51,093 nucleotides of DNA from Pseudomonas sp. ANT_J12 (GTDB taxonomy: Bacteria > Pseudomonadota > Gammaproteobacteria > Pseudomonadales > Pseudomonadaceae): the NCBI RefSeq assembly GCF_008370045.1, contig NZ_VOBN01000033.1:1-51093 (forward strand). The letters run 5' to 3'. The translations under genes were made by a program, and so were the position numbers. Below, one piece after another: positions 35,898 to 44,146 of the stretch (position 1 is the first letter of the stretch; each line of letters opens with the position of its first letter). The notes below the pieces were generated by a model. That model ran no database searches. It was given only the letters and a program-made list of their open reading frames with translations, and was not told the DNA's origin.

Positions 35898-37535
35898 ATG
35901 TCAGTTTCCTTAAACAACCCCGCTCGCCGTGCTGTGTTGGCCGGTGGTGTTATGGCTGCCGCTACCCTCACAGTGGGCAGTGGTTTAGCGCGTGCACTGG
36001 AGCCTGCTGGCAAGGCCAGAAAGAGCGACGGACAGCCGAGCGCTTTCGATGTGATCATCGTCGGTGGTGGCTCGGCTGGCGCAGTGCTAGCTCGACGCTT
36101 GAGCGAAAACACTGACCGTCGGGTGCTACTGCTGGAAGCTGGGCATAGCTATAGCCCTGGAAGTTATCCTGCGCTTGTTGCGAGCAGCGATATTGTTGGC
36201 GCCAATGGCAATCCTGAATTTGAGTGGGGCTACAAGACTCAACCGGGTTACATCAATCATCCCATCGGCGCTCTGCGCGGCAAGGTGTTGGGCGGTAGTT
36301 CGGCGATCAATGGAGCCGTGGCAATTCGTGCGCGGCCTACTGATTTCGAGCGCTGGGGGCTACCAGGCTGGAGCTATGAGGAGTTGTTGCCATTTTTCAA
36401 GAAACTAGAAACCCATAGTGCGGGTTCTAGTCGCTTGCACGGCCATGATGGCCCTCTCCCAGTTCATCAACTTAGTGATGCCGACGTCACGCCGATGCAG
36501 CGGGCTTTTATCAGCGCGACAGTGGCGAATGGCTACACGAAAGTTGGCGACTTTGATGGTGCGAATGCAAATGGTGTAGGCCCGTACCCGATGAATATCG
36601 TCAACGGTGTACGGGTCAACACCGGCATGGCCTACCTCACTGATGAAGTACGCAGTCGCGCTAATCTGATGATCCGCGCCGATAGCCTTGTAGACAAAGT
36701 ACTTTTTGATGGTAAGCGCGCGATCGGTGTGCAACTGGCTGATGGTGAAAAGCTCTTAGCCGGTGAAGTCATTCTCTCTGCGGGTAGCTACGGCAGTGCA
36801 GCGATCCTACTGCGATCCGGCATAGGTCCGCGTGAGGACTTGCAGGCCTTACAGATCCCGCTGGTTGCTGAACTGCCCGTTGGGCAAAACCTGATGGATC
36901 ATCCGTTTTATTACAATGCCTACGCGGCAAAACCTGAGCTAATTGGCAGTCAGTCGCCCGCTATCGGTGCCAAGCTCTGGACCCATAGCAGAAAAGCCGA
37001 AAACGGCGATCTGGATCTGCACATCACCGCGACCCATTTGTTTCCCCATGAGCAAAGCCCGACGCAGGTTGGCTTTGTGCTCGCAGTCGCGCTGACTCGG
37101 CCACTGTCGCGTGGCAAGGTGACCTTAGTCAGTCGCGATCCGTTTGTTGCACCGCGCATTGACCTCAATTTTCTCGCCGAGCCCAAGGATCGTCAGCGTC
37201 TGCTTGATGGCATCCGTATGGCTCGCAAAATCGGCACAACAGCGCCGTTGAACACGCTGATTCATTCCGAGCTCAATCCAGGCCCGGGCAATGACACCGA
37301 TGAGGCGTTGCTTGCCAGTGTCAAAGCCAGTCTTGATACCTATCACCATCCAACCTCGACTGCGCCCATGGGCCGACCGGGTGACGCACAAGCAGTGGTT
37401 GATCTTGAAGCGCGGGTGATCGGTGTACAGGGGCTACGTGTAGTCGACGCTTCGATCTTCCCCGATGTGCCTTCGGTGGCGACCAACATCACTGTGATTG
37501 CTGCTGCTGAGAAAGTTGCCAGCCTCTACGCTTAA
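35898..37535 (+). CDS. Exported GMC-family FAD oxidoreductase (copy 2)
   Basis: A 545-aa paralogue of the enzyme at 30,995 and roughly half identical to it by eye (shared G-G-S-S-A-I-N-G-A-V-A and N-I/V-V-N-G-V-R-V-N-T-G). It begins with a Tat-like signal, N-P-A-R-R-A-V-L-A-G-G followed by an Ala/Thr hydrophobic stretch. FAD binding is I-I-V-G-G-G-S-A-G-A-V-L-A-R-R-L-S; the active-site histidine is in T-Y-H-H-P-T-S-T-A-P-M-G. GGAGGAGG lies just before the ATG. It starts the second operon, 19 bp ahead of the aldehyde dehydrogenase gene. Likely role: periplasmic oxidation of an alcohol. Confidence 0.9.
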   Translation: MSVSLNNPARRAVLAGGVMAAATLTVGSGLARALEPAGKARKSDGQPSAFDVIIVGGGSAGAVLARRLSENTDRRVLLLEAGHSYSPGSYPALVASSDIVGANGNPEFEWGYKTQPGYINHPIGALRGKVLGGSSAINGAVAIRARPTDFERWGLPGWSYEELLPFFKKLETHSAGSSRLHGHDGPLPVHQLSDADVTPMQRAFISATVANGYTKVGDFDGANANGVGPYPMNIVNGVRVNTGMAYLTDEVRSRANLMIRADSLVDKVLFDGKRAIGVQLADGEKLLAGEVILSAGSYGSAAILLRSGIGPREDLQALQIPLVAELPVGQNLMDHPFYYNAYAAKPELIGSQSPAIGAKLWTHSRKAENGDLDLHITATHLFPHEQSPTQVGFVLAVALTRPLSRGKVTLVSRDPFVAPRIDLNFLAEPKDRQRLLDGIRMARKIGTTAPLNTLIHSELNPGPGNDTDEALLASVKASLDTYHHPTSTAPMGRPGDAQAVVDLEARVIGVQGLRVVDASIFPDVPSVATNITVIAAAEKVASLYA

Positions 37536-37554
37536 TAATCTAGGAATTACCTCT

Positions 37555-39012
37555 ATGAATAACACCCTGGTTTTGAACTGGATCGATGGCCTGTGGCTGG
37601 ACTCCGGTGTTTATAAAGATTCCATCGACCCAGCGACCTATGAGTGCATTGGTCAATACGCCGAAGGTGGTTTGCATGAAGCGCAGCAGGGGATTGAAGC
37701 GGCTAAGCGCTCGTTCGCCGAAACGCCCTGGAAAGATGATCGCAACTTGCGCGCCAAGGTGCTGCTGGAGCTGGCCGATGCGTTTGAGCGCAATGCCGAC
37801 GAGCTGATTGCCATGCTGGCCCTGGAAAACGGCAAGATCAAACCCGAAGCAGCGTTCGAGGTCACTATGGTGCCCTCCAAGTTGCGCTACTACGCCGCCC
37901 AGGCTCGTGCTGAGTACGGTCGAGCAGCAGAGCCTAAGCCCGGCAAAATTTCCCTGGTGATTCGTCAAGCGGTTGGTGTGGCGGGCATTATCGTGCCGTG
38001 GAACTCGCCGGTCGTACTGATGATTCGCTCCCTAGCACCAGCCCTGGCGGCGGGCTGTACTACAGTCATCAAAATGCCTGGGCAAACAGCTCAAACCAAC
38101 GCGTTGGTAGCACGCATCATGAGCGAGTCTGTGTCATTACCGCGCGGTGTTATCAACTTGTTCAGCGAACAAGGCGCAGCAGGTTCCATCCATCTGGTGG
38201 AGTCGCCCCAGGTTCCGGTAATCAGTTTTACCGGCAGCACCACAACGGGCCGCGCAATCTCCGCTGCGGGCGCGCAGTCGCTGAAGCGTTTTGGCCTGGA
38301 ACTGGGCGGGAAGACTCCCATGCTGGTGTTTAACGATGCCGACCTTGATGCAACCGTGCCAACGCTCGAAAAAGCCCTGACCGTATTCGCTGGCCAGTTC
38401 TGCATGACGGGTTCGCGGCTGTTGGTGCAGCGCGATATTGCTCCCGCGCTGATCGAGCGTTTGGCTGCGCGACTGGAAGCTGTGCGCGTAGGGCCCGCTG
38501 CAGATCCAAGCAGCGAGATGGGGCCTTTGATCGATAAGCCCAACGTTCAGCGGGTTAACCAAGTGGTGGAAGAAGCCATCGCTGGCGGTGCTGAGGTCAT
38601 CGTGCGCGGTGGCCCGGTAACCGAAGGGCCTTTGGCCGGAGGAGCTTTCTACCGGCCAACACTGCTGCGGGTAACTGATCCCGAGATGCCAATTGTCCAG
38701 CGTGAGACATTCGGTCCGGTGCTGACGCTGCAGGTGTTTGATAGCGAAGCAGAAGCGATTGATCTGGCCAACAACAGCGAATTTGGCTTGGCAGCGAGTG
38801 TATGGACTCGCGATATCGATCGCTCTTTACGGGTTGCTCGCGAGCTGGAGGCTGGCACTGTCTGGGTCAATGATTGGGCAGTGGTCTACGACGAGTTTGA
38901 GGAAGGTGGTTTCAAACAGTCCGGCCAGGGCCGTTTGAATGGCGTGGCGGCGATGGATGATTTCGTTGAATACAAACACATCGCTCTCAATCCCGGCTTA
39001 CGTCACCACTAA
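37555..39012 (+). CDS. NAD(P)-dependent aldehyde dehydrogenase
   Basis: A 485-aa ALDH of normal length. The cofactor region P-W-N-S-P-V, general base E249 (L-E-L-G-G-K-T) and nucleophile C283 (G-Q-F-C-M-T-G) are all present. AGGAA lies before the ATG. It converts an aldehyde to the acid in the cytoplasm, the natural next step after the ADH or GMC enzymes. Spacing to both neighbours is short (19 and 57 bp), consistent with one operon. Confidence 0.92.
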   Translation: MNNTLVLNWIDGLWLDSGVYKDSIDPATYECIGQYAEGGLHEAQQGIEAAKRSFAETPWKDDRNLRAKVLLELADAFERNADELIAMLALENGKIKPEAAFEVTMVPSKLRYYAAQARAEYGRAAEPKPGKISLVIRQAVGVAGIIVPWNSPVVLMIRSLAPALAAGCTTVIKMPGQTAQTNALVARIMSESVSLPRGVINLFSEQGAAGSIHLVESPQVPVISFTGSTTTGRAISAAGAQSLKRFGLELGGKTPMLVFNDADLDATVPTLEKALTVFAGQFCMTGSRLLVQRDIAPALIERLAARLEAVRVGPAADPSSEMGPLIDKPNVQRVNQVVEEAIAGGAEVIVRGGPVTEGPLAGGAFYRPTLLRVTDPEMPIVQRETFGPVLTLQVFDSEAEAIDLANNSEFGLAASVWTRDIDRSLRVARELEAGTVWVNDWAVVYDEFEEGGFKQSGQGRLNGVAAMDDFVEYKHIALNPGLRHH

Positions 39013-39069
39013 ATCCAACTCGCTCGCCTACGCACGATGCTGCGTAGGCGGCTGCATGAGAACTATTTT

Positions 39070-40179
39070 ATGAGTCGTACGAAAAACTTGCTAAACCCTT
39101 TGAATGTTGGCCCTCTGACCTTGGCTAACCGCGTGCTGATGGCCCCTATGACCCGCTCACGTTCAGCTCAGCCCGGTGATGTTCCAACTGCGCTGAACGC
39201 CCAATACTATGGGCAACGTGCCAGTGCCGGACTGCTGATCAGCGAAGGGATGCCTATTTCACCTGGCGCCAAGGGCTATGCCTATACCCCGGGCATCTAT
39301 ACCGAAGCTCAGCAACTAGGCTGGAAGAAGGTCGTCGATGAGGTACATGACAACGGCGGTCTGATCGCTGCTCAGCTGTGGCATGTCGGGCGTATTTCTC
39401 ATCACTCGGTATTGCCACAGGGACAGTTACCCCTTGCTCCTTCAGCCATCCGCGCAAAGGCCAAGACTTTCGCGTTTGATTCGCAAGGCTCACCAGCCAT
39501 GGTCGATTGCGACACGCCGCTGGCGTTGAGTGACGACGGTATTGCCGCAGTGGTGCAGGAGTTTGTCCAGGCCGCACTGTGGGCTCGTGAAGCAGGTTTT
39601 GATTTAGTTGAGCTGCAGGGTGCAAACGGTTTTTTACTCGAGCAGTTTCTCTCTGTTACGACCAATCAACGCACTGACCGCTACGGAGGTTCGCTGGAAA
39701 ATCGTGCCCGATTTGTCCTAGAAGTGGTTGATGCCGTTGCGGCAGCCGTGGGTGCAGAGCGCGTGGGTGTTCGCCTCTCGCCGTGGTGCCCGCCAAGCGT
39801 TAACGATATGGACTTCAGCATTGAAGCCCAAGAGATTACGTTGTACTTGGCTGAGGCCCTCAGTGCGCGGGGCATCGCCTATCTGCATTTGTCTGAGTGG
39901 CCTGGTGTGCAGTATCCCTCAGGCTTTCGTGCGCAACTGCGCGAGCTATTCAATGGCGCAATCTTTGTTTGTGGCGGCTATCAGCAAACAAGCGCTCAGG
40001 ACATCCTCGTGCAGGGCCTGGCCGATGCAGTAGCGTTCGGCAAACCCTTTATTGCCAATCCGGATCTGCCGCAGCGTTTTGTTTGTAACGCTGAGCTGGC
40101 GCAGCCGGATGGCAATACCTTCTACGGTGGTGATGCCCGCGGGTATACCGACTATCCGGCCCTGGCAAGCCTGAGTTGA
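39070..40179 (+). CDS. Old Yellow Enzyme-family alkene reductase with altered active site
   Basis: A 369-aa flavin reductase with the OYE layout: N-P-L-N-V-G-P-L, A-P-M-T-R-S-R, A-Q-L-W-H-V-G-R, and R-Y-G-G-S-L-E-N-R. In the substrate-binding motif the usual H-x-A-N-x-Y is Q183-G-A-N186-G-F188, so both the histidine that binds the substrate oxygen and the proton-donating tyrosine (His191 and Tyr196 in yeast OYE1) are replaced, while the asparagine remains. FMN-binding regions look intact. It may act on a different substrate class or as an isomerase or disproportionating enzyme; this is inference. It sits between the ALDH and the exported catalase-like gene. Confidence 0.88.
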   Translation: MSRTKNLLNPLNVGPLTLANRVLMAPMTRSRSAQPGDVPTALNAQYYGQRASAGLLISEGMPISPGAKGYAYTPGIYTEAQQLGWKKVVDEVHDNGGLIAAQLWHVGRISHHSVLPQGQLPLAPSAIRAKAKTFAFDSQGSPAMVDCDTPLALSDDGIAAVVQEFVQAALWAREAGFDLVELQGANGFLLEQFLSVTTNQRTDRYGGSLENRARFVLEVVDAVAAAVGAERVGVRLSPWCPPSVNDMDFSIEAQEITLYLAEALSARGIAYLHLSEWPGVQYPSGFRAQLRELFNGAIFVCGGYQQTSAQDILVQGLADAVAFGKPFIANPDLPQRFVCNAELAQPDGNTFYGGDARGYTDYPALASLS

Positions 40180-40184
40180 GCCCA

Positions 40185-41222
40185 ATGCGACTACCTCTAT
40201 TTTTGGCCAGCGCAGCATTGGCAGGGGCGCTGGCAGCGCCCTTTGCCATCGCCGTAAACGAAGATGATTTTTCTACTATGAACAACCTGACCCAACAGCA
40301 AGACAGTCTTTATGACGCATTGCTTGATGCACTCTATGCAACCTTTGGCAATCACCCTGGCTTTCGCATTACGCATGCTAAGGGCGTGTTGCTGCATGGA
40401 ATGTTTACTGCAACGCAAGAGGCGGCGACGTTAAGTCGAGCGGTCCATTTCCATGGGCAAGCAGTTCCGGTTCAACTGCGGTTCTCCAACTTTAGTGGTT
40501 TGCCAGGTACAGCAGACGCTGACCCGATGGCCAGTCCGCATGGCCTGGCTCTGCGTTTCTCGCTGCCGAGTGGCGAGTTCACGGATATTGTGACGCACTC
40601 CTTCGATGGCTTTCCGGTTGCCACGCCCGAAGACTTTCTCCGCTTTTTGCAAGGCATTGCCGCCAATGTCGCTACACCGCCTGATCCGTTGCCGCTGCAA
40701 GCATTTCTGGCCACTCATCCAAGAGCACAGCACTTTCTTGAAGCACCTAAACAGGCACCCAGCAGCTACGCCGCTGTGGAGTACTTCGGTGTCAATTCTC
40801 TGGTGTTCAGCAATGGCATGGGCGAGCAGCGTATCGGTCGTTATCGCATTGAGCCGCTAGTGGCCGAGACCGTATTAACTGATCAGCAAGCCATAGAAAT
40901 GCCTGCAGACTATTTGCAAGACGAAATCGGTACACGCCTTGCCAGAGGGCCTGTGAAGTTGCGCCTGGTGGCGCAGTTGGCCGCTCCCGGAGACGCCGTA
41001 GATGATGGCTCGATTCCCTGGTCACGCAGCCATCAGGAGGTCGAATTGGGCGTTTTAACCCTCGACGCTGTGGTGCCGATTGCGGAGCAACAGTCCACCC
41101 AGCAACGCCTTGATTTCAACCCTGGGCGCATGATCGACGGCATTTCGGCCAGTCACGACCCTATGACTCCAGCGCGCGAACGGATCTACCAGCGAGCTCT
41201 ACAACGAAGGCAGCAACCATGA
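40185..41222 (+). CDS. Exported SrpA-like catalase-family peroxidase
   Basis: A 345-aa catalase-family protein of the short SrpA type. A signal peptide (F-L-A-S-A-A-L-A-G-A-L-A-A-P-F-A) places it in the periplasm. The distal haem pocket is R-I-T-H-A-K-G-V-L-L-H-G-M-F, and the family's C-terminal F-N-P-G-R-M-I-D-G-I is present. It could remove hydrogen peroxide produced by the exported GMC oxidases. It starts 5 bp after the OYE stop and ends in ATGA overlap with the next gene. Enzyme activity is inferred from family. Confidence 0.85.
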   Translation: MRLPLFLASAALAGALAAPFAIAVNEDDFSTMNNLTQQQDSLYDALLDALYATFGNHPGFRITHAKGVLLHGMFTATQEAATLSRAVHFHGQAVPVQLRFSNFSGLPGTADADPMASPHGLALRFSLPSGEFTDIVTHSFDGFPVATPEDFLRFLQGIAANVATPPDPLPLQAFLATHPRAQHFLEAPKQAPSSYAAVEYFGVNSLVFSNGMGEQRIGRYRIEPLVAETVLTDQQAIEMPADYLQDEIGTRLARGPVKLRLVAQLAAPGDAVDDGSIPWSRSHQEVELGVLTLDAVVPIAEQQSTQQRLDFNPGRMIDGISASHDPMTPARERIYQRALQRRQQP

Positions 41223-41761
41223 GTAGTGATGCTGGTGTGAGTGTAATTGTTCATGAGGTTAACTCGCAGTATCAGGCGCTTTATGAACAGTGGATGAGCA
41301 AGGCTATTGAGGCTCATCAAAACTTCCCCGGCTACTTGGCCACGGATATTGTTAAACCGGTAGGGCAACAACTGCGTTACGCGATCATTCTGCGTTTCGT
41401 CAGCAAGGAGCACGTCCTGGCCTGGCTGAAGTCTGAGGTGCGGCAAGCGTTGCTGCGCGAGTCGTTGCCATGGCTACGTCAAGACTACTATCGCGCAGAC
41501 GATGACTCGAAGTTCTGGTTTGAGCCGTTACAAGGTCGAGTCACTGTCGCTCGTTGGAAGCAATGGCTACTGTCCTGGGTGGTCGTATTTCCCTTGACAG
41601 TTATCATACCCTGGATGATGTATGCCTTTATTGATCTTACTGAACTGAACATGCCTGCTTGGCTACTCAAAGTATTGGTAGCAGGCTTGATCTCCATGAG
41701 CATGGTCTATTGGTTGATGCCTATAGCGACACGCACATTGTCACGCTGGCTGTTACGCTGA
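41219..41761 (+). CDS. Antibiotic biosynthesis monooxygenase (ABM)-like protein with membrane anchor
   Basis: A 180-aa protein. Residues 1-95 match the ABM dimeric alpha/beta barrel (V-S-V-I-V-H-E-V, F-P-G-Y-L-A-T-D, L-R-F-V-S). The C-terminal part has two strong hydrophobic helices (about 117-138 and 147-167), so the ABM domain is membrane-tethered on the cytoplasmic face. The ATG overlaps the catalase-like gene's stop (ATGA). Function unknown; related two-part proteins are often annotated as ABM domain proteins without activity. Confidence 0.82.
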   Translation: MSSDAGVSVIVHEVNSQYQALYEQWMSKAIEAHQNFPGYLATDIVKPVGQQLRYAIILRFVSKEHVLAWLKSEVRQALLRESLPWLRQDYYRADDDSKFWFEPLQGRVTVARWKQWLLSWVVVFPLTVIIPWMMYAFIDLTELNMPAWLLKVLVAGLISMSMVYWLMPIATRTLSRWLLR

Positions 41762-42137
41762 GGCATGGGTCGCCCCGAATTTCCTAGGTACTCTATGACC
41801 GTTTTTTGGCCGGAATCTGCCTTTCGTGAATGGCCACAACCGGGTAACAGCTGCCGGTAATGAAAAGCAGGAGTGGCCAAAAGCGGTCTTTATGGGAATC
41901 TAAAAACTACGGCGATTCAGCTGCCCGGATTGAGCTTTACCTCTGCCGGATGAAACTCATTACCACCATCGCTGCGCGCGACATGTCATTGCGCGCCCCC
42001 TGTCTAATGCAGGTCTTCGAGCAGGAAGAAGCAGCCGTGCAGCCTTACACGGGGACTTTGCAGCACTGAGCGTTCACCTTGGCCGTCGATCTAGTCATGC
42101 TTACCCCTACCAGCTCTCACCTACCCAGGAGTGCAGC
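41762..42137. other. 376-bp gap; junction sequence, no supported gene
   Basis: A short open frame at 41,860-42,069 lacks a ribosome-binding site and family features. The motif GACCGTTTTTGGCCGGAATC near 41,799 and CCGCTTTTGGCCGTT near 43,648 resemble a Pseudomonas intergenic sequence also seen at 28,406-28,424 in the other orientation, so the MscS gene may be a separate insertion into the cargo. Confidence 0.4.
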
Positions 42138-43565
42138 ATGCTCGCGCTGATTCACCAACACCTGCTGCTAATCGCCGTCGGCCTGCTGCTAACCGACCTT
42201 GCCTGCTGGCGTCTGCTGCCCGCCGAAGCCAAAGTCTGGCGCGTGCTGCTGCGCCTGGGTTTCTTCCTTGCCTACAGCCTAGTGATCATCGAAGCCGGGA
42301 TGAGTCCGCTGCAGCCTCCGCCGTGGACCGAGCCGGCGCTGAGCATGATGGGCTCGGTGCTGGGCATCGCCTGGTGGCTGCTCTGCGCACGCACCCTGAC
42401 CGTGGCCCTCGGCGTGCTGCTGATGCCGCGCAGCGGCCACACCGGACGCCTGCTGCAAGACGTGTTGGGCGCGGTGATCTTCGTCGCCGCCCTAGTCGCG
42501 GCCGCCGCCTACATCATGCAGCTTCCGGTCAAGGGCCTGCTGGCCACCTCCGGGGTGGTCGCCATCGTCGTCGGCCTGGCGCTGCAGAGCACCCTCAGCG
42601 ACGTGTTCTCCGGCATCGTGCTGAACACCACCAAGCCCTACCGCCTGGATGACTGGGTGTCGATCGACGGCACCGAAGGCAAGGTGATCGAGATCGACTG
42701 GCGCGCCACCCACCTGCGCACCAGCAAGGGCGGTACGGTGGTGATCCCCAACTCGGTGGCGGCCAAGGCCAAGATCCTCAACCTCAATCGCACCACCGAT
42801 ATCCACCAGCTCAGCATAAGTGTCAGCGTGCCAGCGCAGGTACGCCCGCGCCTGGTAATCGACGCGCTGAACCGCACCCTGCAGGGCGTCAGCGCGCTGC
42901 TACCGGCACCCAAGGCCAAGGCCACGGTGAAGGCCTCGGACCTGCATACGGTGGAATACGAGATCAGCGGCTACGTCAGTGCCCAGAGCAACAACACCGA
43001 AGTACGCAACCTGATGTTCGACCTCGCCCACCGCCACCTGCAAGCCGCCGGCATCCTGCGCGGCAATGAAACCCAGGACGTGGCGCACAGCCGCCAGCGC
43101 GCGCTGCTCGACGATGTGAAGATCTTCCTTTCGCTGAGCGCCGAGGAGAAGGATCGCCTGGCCGAACAAATGCAGCCGCTGGCCGTCAGCGTTGGCCAGG
43201 TGGTGCTGGAACTGGGTGAGGTCAGCGAACATTTGCTGGTGATCGGTACCGGTGTGGTGTCCGCCGCGGTGCCCGACGGCGAGCGATTCGTCGAGGCCGG
43301 GCGCATGGGCCCCGGCGAGATTATGGGTGAACAGGGCATCATCCACGGCACACCTTCGCAGGCAAGTTTCACTGCACTGAGTTCGGGGCTGCTCTATCGC
43401 ATCGACAAGCCATTGATCCAGGCCTGTCTGGAGCAACGTAGCGAGATCGGCAGCGCCCTGCACAAGCTGCAGAGCTTCCGCGAGCAGAGCAGCGCATCTC
43501 TGCTGGTGCAGAGGTCGGTGGCGATCAAGAAAGGCGGTTTTTTCAGCTGGCTGCAGCGTTCTTGA
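42138..43565 (+). CDS. Mechanosensitive ion channel (MscS type) with C-terminal cyclic-nucleotide-binding-like domain
   Basis: A 475-aa membrane protein. About four to five hydrophobic helices occupy residues 1-135. The MscS pore and beta domain follow (G-L-A-L-Q-S-T-L-S-D-V-F-S-G, then R-L-D-D-W-V-S-I-D-G and V-V-I-P-N-S). From about residue 320 to 455 is a CRP-like cNMP-binding fold (L-V-I-G-T-G-V-V-S-A and G-P-G-E-I-M-G-E-Q-G). AGGAG precedes the ATG by six bases. The channel would open on membrane tension, possibly gated by a ligand. Its GC content is visibly higher than that of the operon upstream, so it may have been added separately. Confidence 0.88.
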   Translation: MLALIHQHLLLIAVGLLLTDLACWRLLPAEAKVWRVLLRLGFFLAYSLVIIEAGMSPLQPPPWTEPALSMMGSVLGIAWWLLCARTLTVALGVLLMPRSGHTGRLLQDVLGAVIFVAALVAAAAYIMQLPVKGLLATSGVVAIVVGLALQSTLSDVFSGIVLNTTKPYRLDDWVSIDGTEGKVIEIDWRATHLRTSKGGTVVIPNSVAAKAKILNLNRTTDIHQLSISVSVPAQVRPRLVIDALNRTLQGVSALLPAPKAKATVKASDLHTVEYEISGYVSAQSNNTEVRNLMFDLAHRHLQAAGILRGNETQDVAHSRQRALLDDVKIFLSLSAEEKDRLAEQMQPLAVSVGQVVLELGEVSEHLLVIGTGVVSAAVPDGERFVEAGRMGPGEIMGEQGIIHGTPSQASFTALSSGLLYRIDKPLIQACLEQRSEIGSALHKLQSFREQSSASLLVQRSVAIKKGGFFSWLQRS

Positions 43566-43686
43566 ACCGCTAATCCTGAAGCAGAGCACCGGTCACGCAG
43601 CAGGCGTGGCCGGCGTCTTTGGGTCGAAAGAGGCCCGTTACGAGCGACCGCTTTTGGCCGTTCTCTGCCGATCTTCACAACGGCGT

Positions 43687-43753
43687 GTGCTGGTCAAGTT
43701 GAATGCAAACGGTTGGTCAGCACGGATGCAAATGAGTGGTTAAGTCCATGCAA
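43687..43753 (-). repeat. Three tandem 22-23-bp terminal repeats (right end)
   Basis: Units at 43,732-43,753, 43,709-43,731 and 43,687-43,708 read, on the minus strand, TTGCATGGACTTAACCA, TTGCATCCGTGCTGACCA and TTGCATTCAACTTGACCA. They share the pattern of the five left-end units in inverted orientation. Confidence 0.85.
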
Positions 43754-43760
43754 TTACGCA

Positions 43761-43784
43761 CCAGATGGCGTCGATGCGGATCAT
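43761..43784 (-). pseudogene. tnpB: IS66 TnpB (Orf2), 5' codons before insertion
   Basis: Eight codons M-I-R-I-D-A-I-W start at 43,784, overlapping the tnpA stop (ATGA). The frame is cut at 43,760 by the 15.5-kb element. The continuation is at 28,230. Confidence 0.9.
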
Positions 43785-44104
43785 CGCAACAGGTCTCGAA
43801 GGAAAGCGGCGCAGGCAGCAGCGCTATCGGTTGGCCAGTTTAGTTTGACGGTGCCGCGTGGGTGCAGAATCTCAACGCTGATATTCGATGAAGATACGGG
43901 CGCCGTTGTTTGCATAGGCAATGGGATGAATGCTGGTTGAAGCGCCGTGCTTTTCTGCACTTGCACCCGAATCCATTTGTGAACGAGGTTTGCGTTAAGG
44001 CTATGGCTGAGGGCGATGCTGGCAATCGATGCGCCGGGTTGGGCACACTCTTGAATGACCTGGGCTTTGAAGGATTTGGAATACGAACGGCGTGTTGGCT
44101 GCAT
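43781..44104 (-). CDS. tnpA: IS66 TnpA (Orf1)
   Basis: A 107-aa accessory protein with an N-terminal helix-turn-helix (S-Y-S-K-S-F-K-A-Q-V-I-Q-E-C and N-L-V-H-K-W-I), normal for IS66 TnpA. It looks intact, but tnpB and tnpC are broken, so the element cannot move itself. An ATG further upstream in frame is less likely because it lies close to the terminal repeat. Confidence 0.85.
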   Translation of the reverse strand: MQPTRRSYSKSFKAQVIQECAQPGASIASIALSHSLNANLVHKWIRVQVQKSTALQPAFIPLPMQTTAPVSSSNISVEILHPRGTVKLNWPTDSAAACAAFLRDLLR

Positions 44105-44146
44105 GAAATACCCGCTTAAAAGGCTAGAACAGGTGCCCACCTAAAT

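Larger units (their letters stand above)
28231..43760. mobile_element. 15,530-bp cargo element with IS21-like multi-repeat ends, no transposase inside
   Basis: The left end reads TGCGAAATTGCACTCC; the complement of the right end reads TGCGTAATTGCATGG, so the termini are inverted repeats (TGCGWAATTGCA). CCAGAT is found at 28,225-28,230 and at 43,761-43,766, an exact 6-bp target duplication, and the flanks join into an intact tnpB start. Each end has tandem 22-23-bp boxes of form TTGCAT-N6-TGACCA (five left, three right). TG...CA termini, multiple boxes and a short duplication fit the IS21 family, but no istA, istB or other transposase is found in the cargo. It is therefore probably moved in trans or derived from an IS21 element whose core was replaced. 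Confidence 0.82.
27130..44140 (-). mobile_element. IS66-family element, decayed and split by a 15.5-kb insertion
   Basis: Minus-strand order is tnpA (43,781-44,104), tnpB (5' codons at 43,761-43,784, rest at 27,913-28,230) and tnpC remnant (27,130-27,852). The right end ends ...GAACAGGTGCCCAC at about 44,140, whose complement resembles the GTAAGCGCCTGTTC-type IS66 terminus. The left end is lost where tnpC meets vgrG. The flanking genes are unrelated truncated genes (vgrG left, druA right), so no target duplication is visible. Confidence 0.8.

Noticed and set aside
41860..42069. Possible 69-aa gene between the ABM and MscS genes
   Set aside because: Overlaps a Pseudomonas intergenic repeat motif, has no ribosome-binding site and resembles no family.
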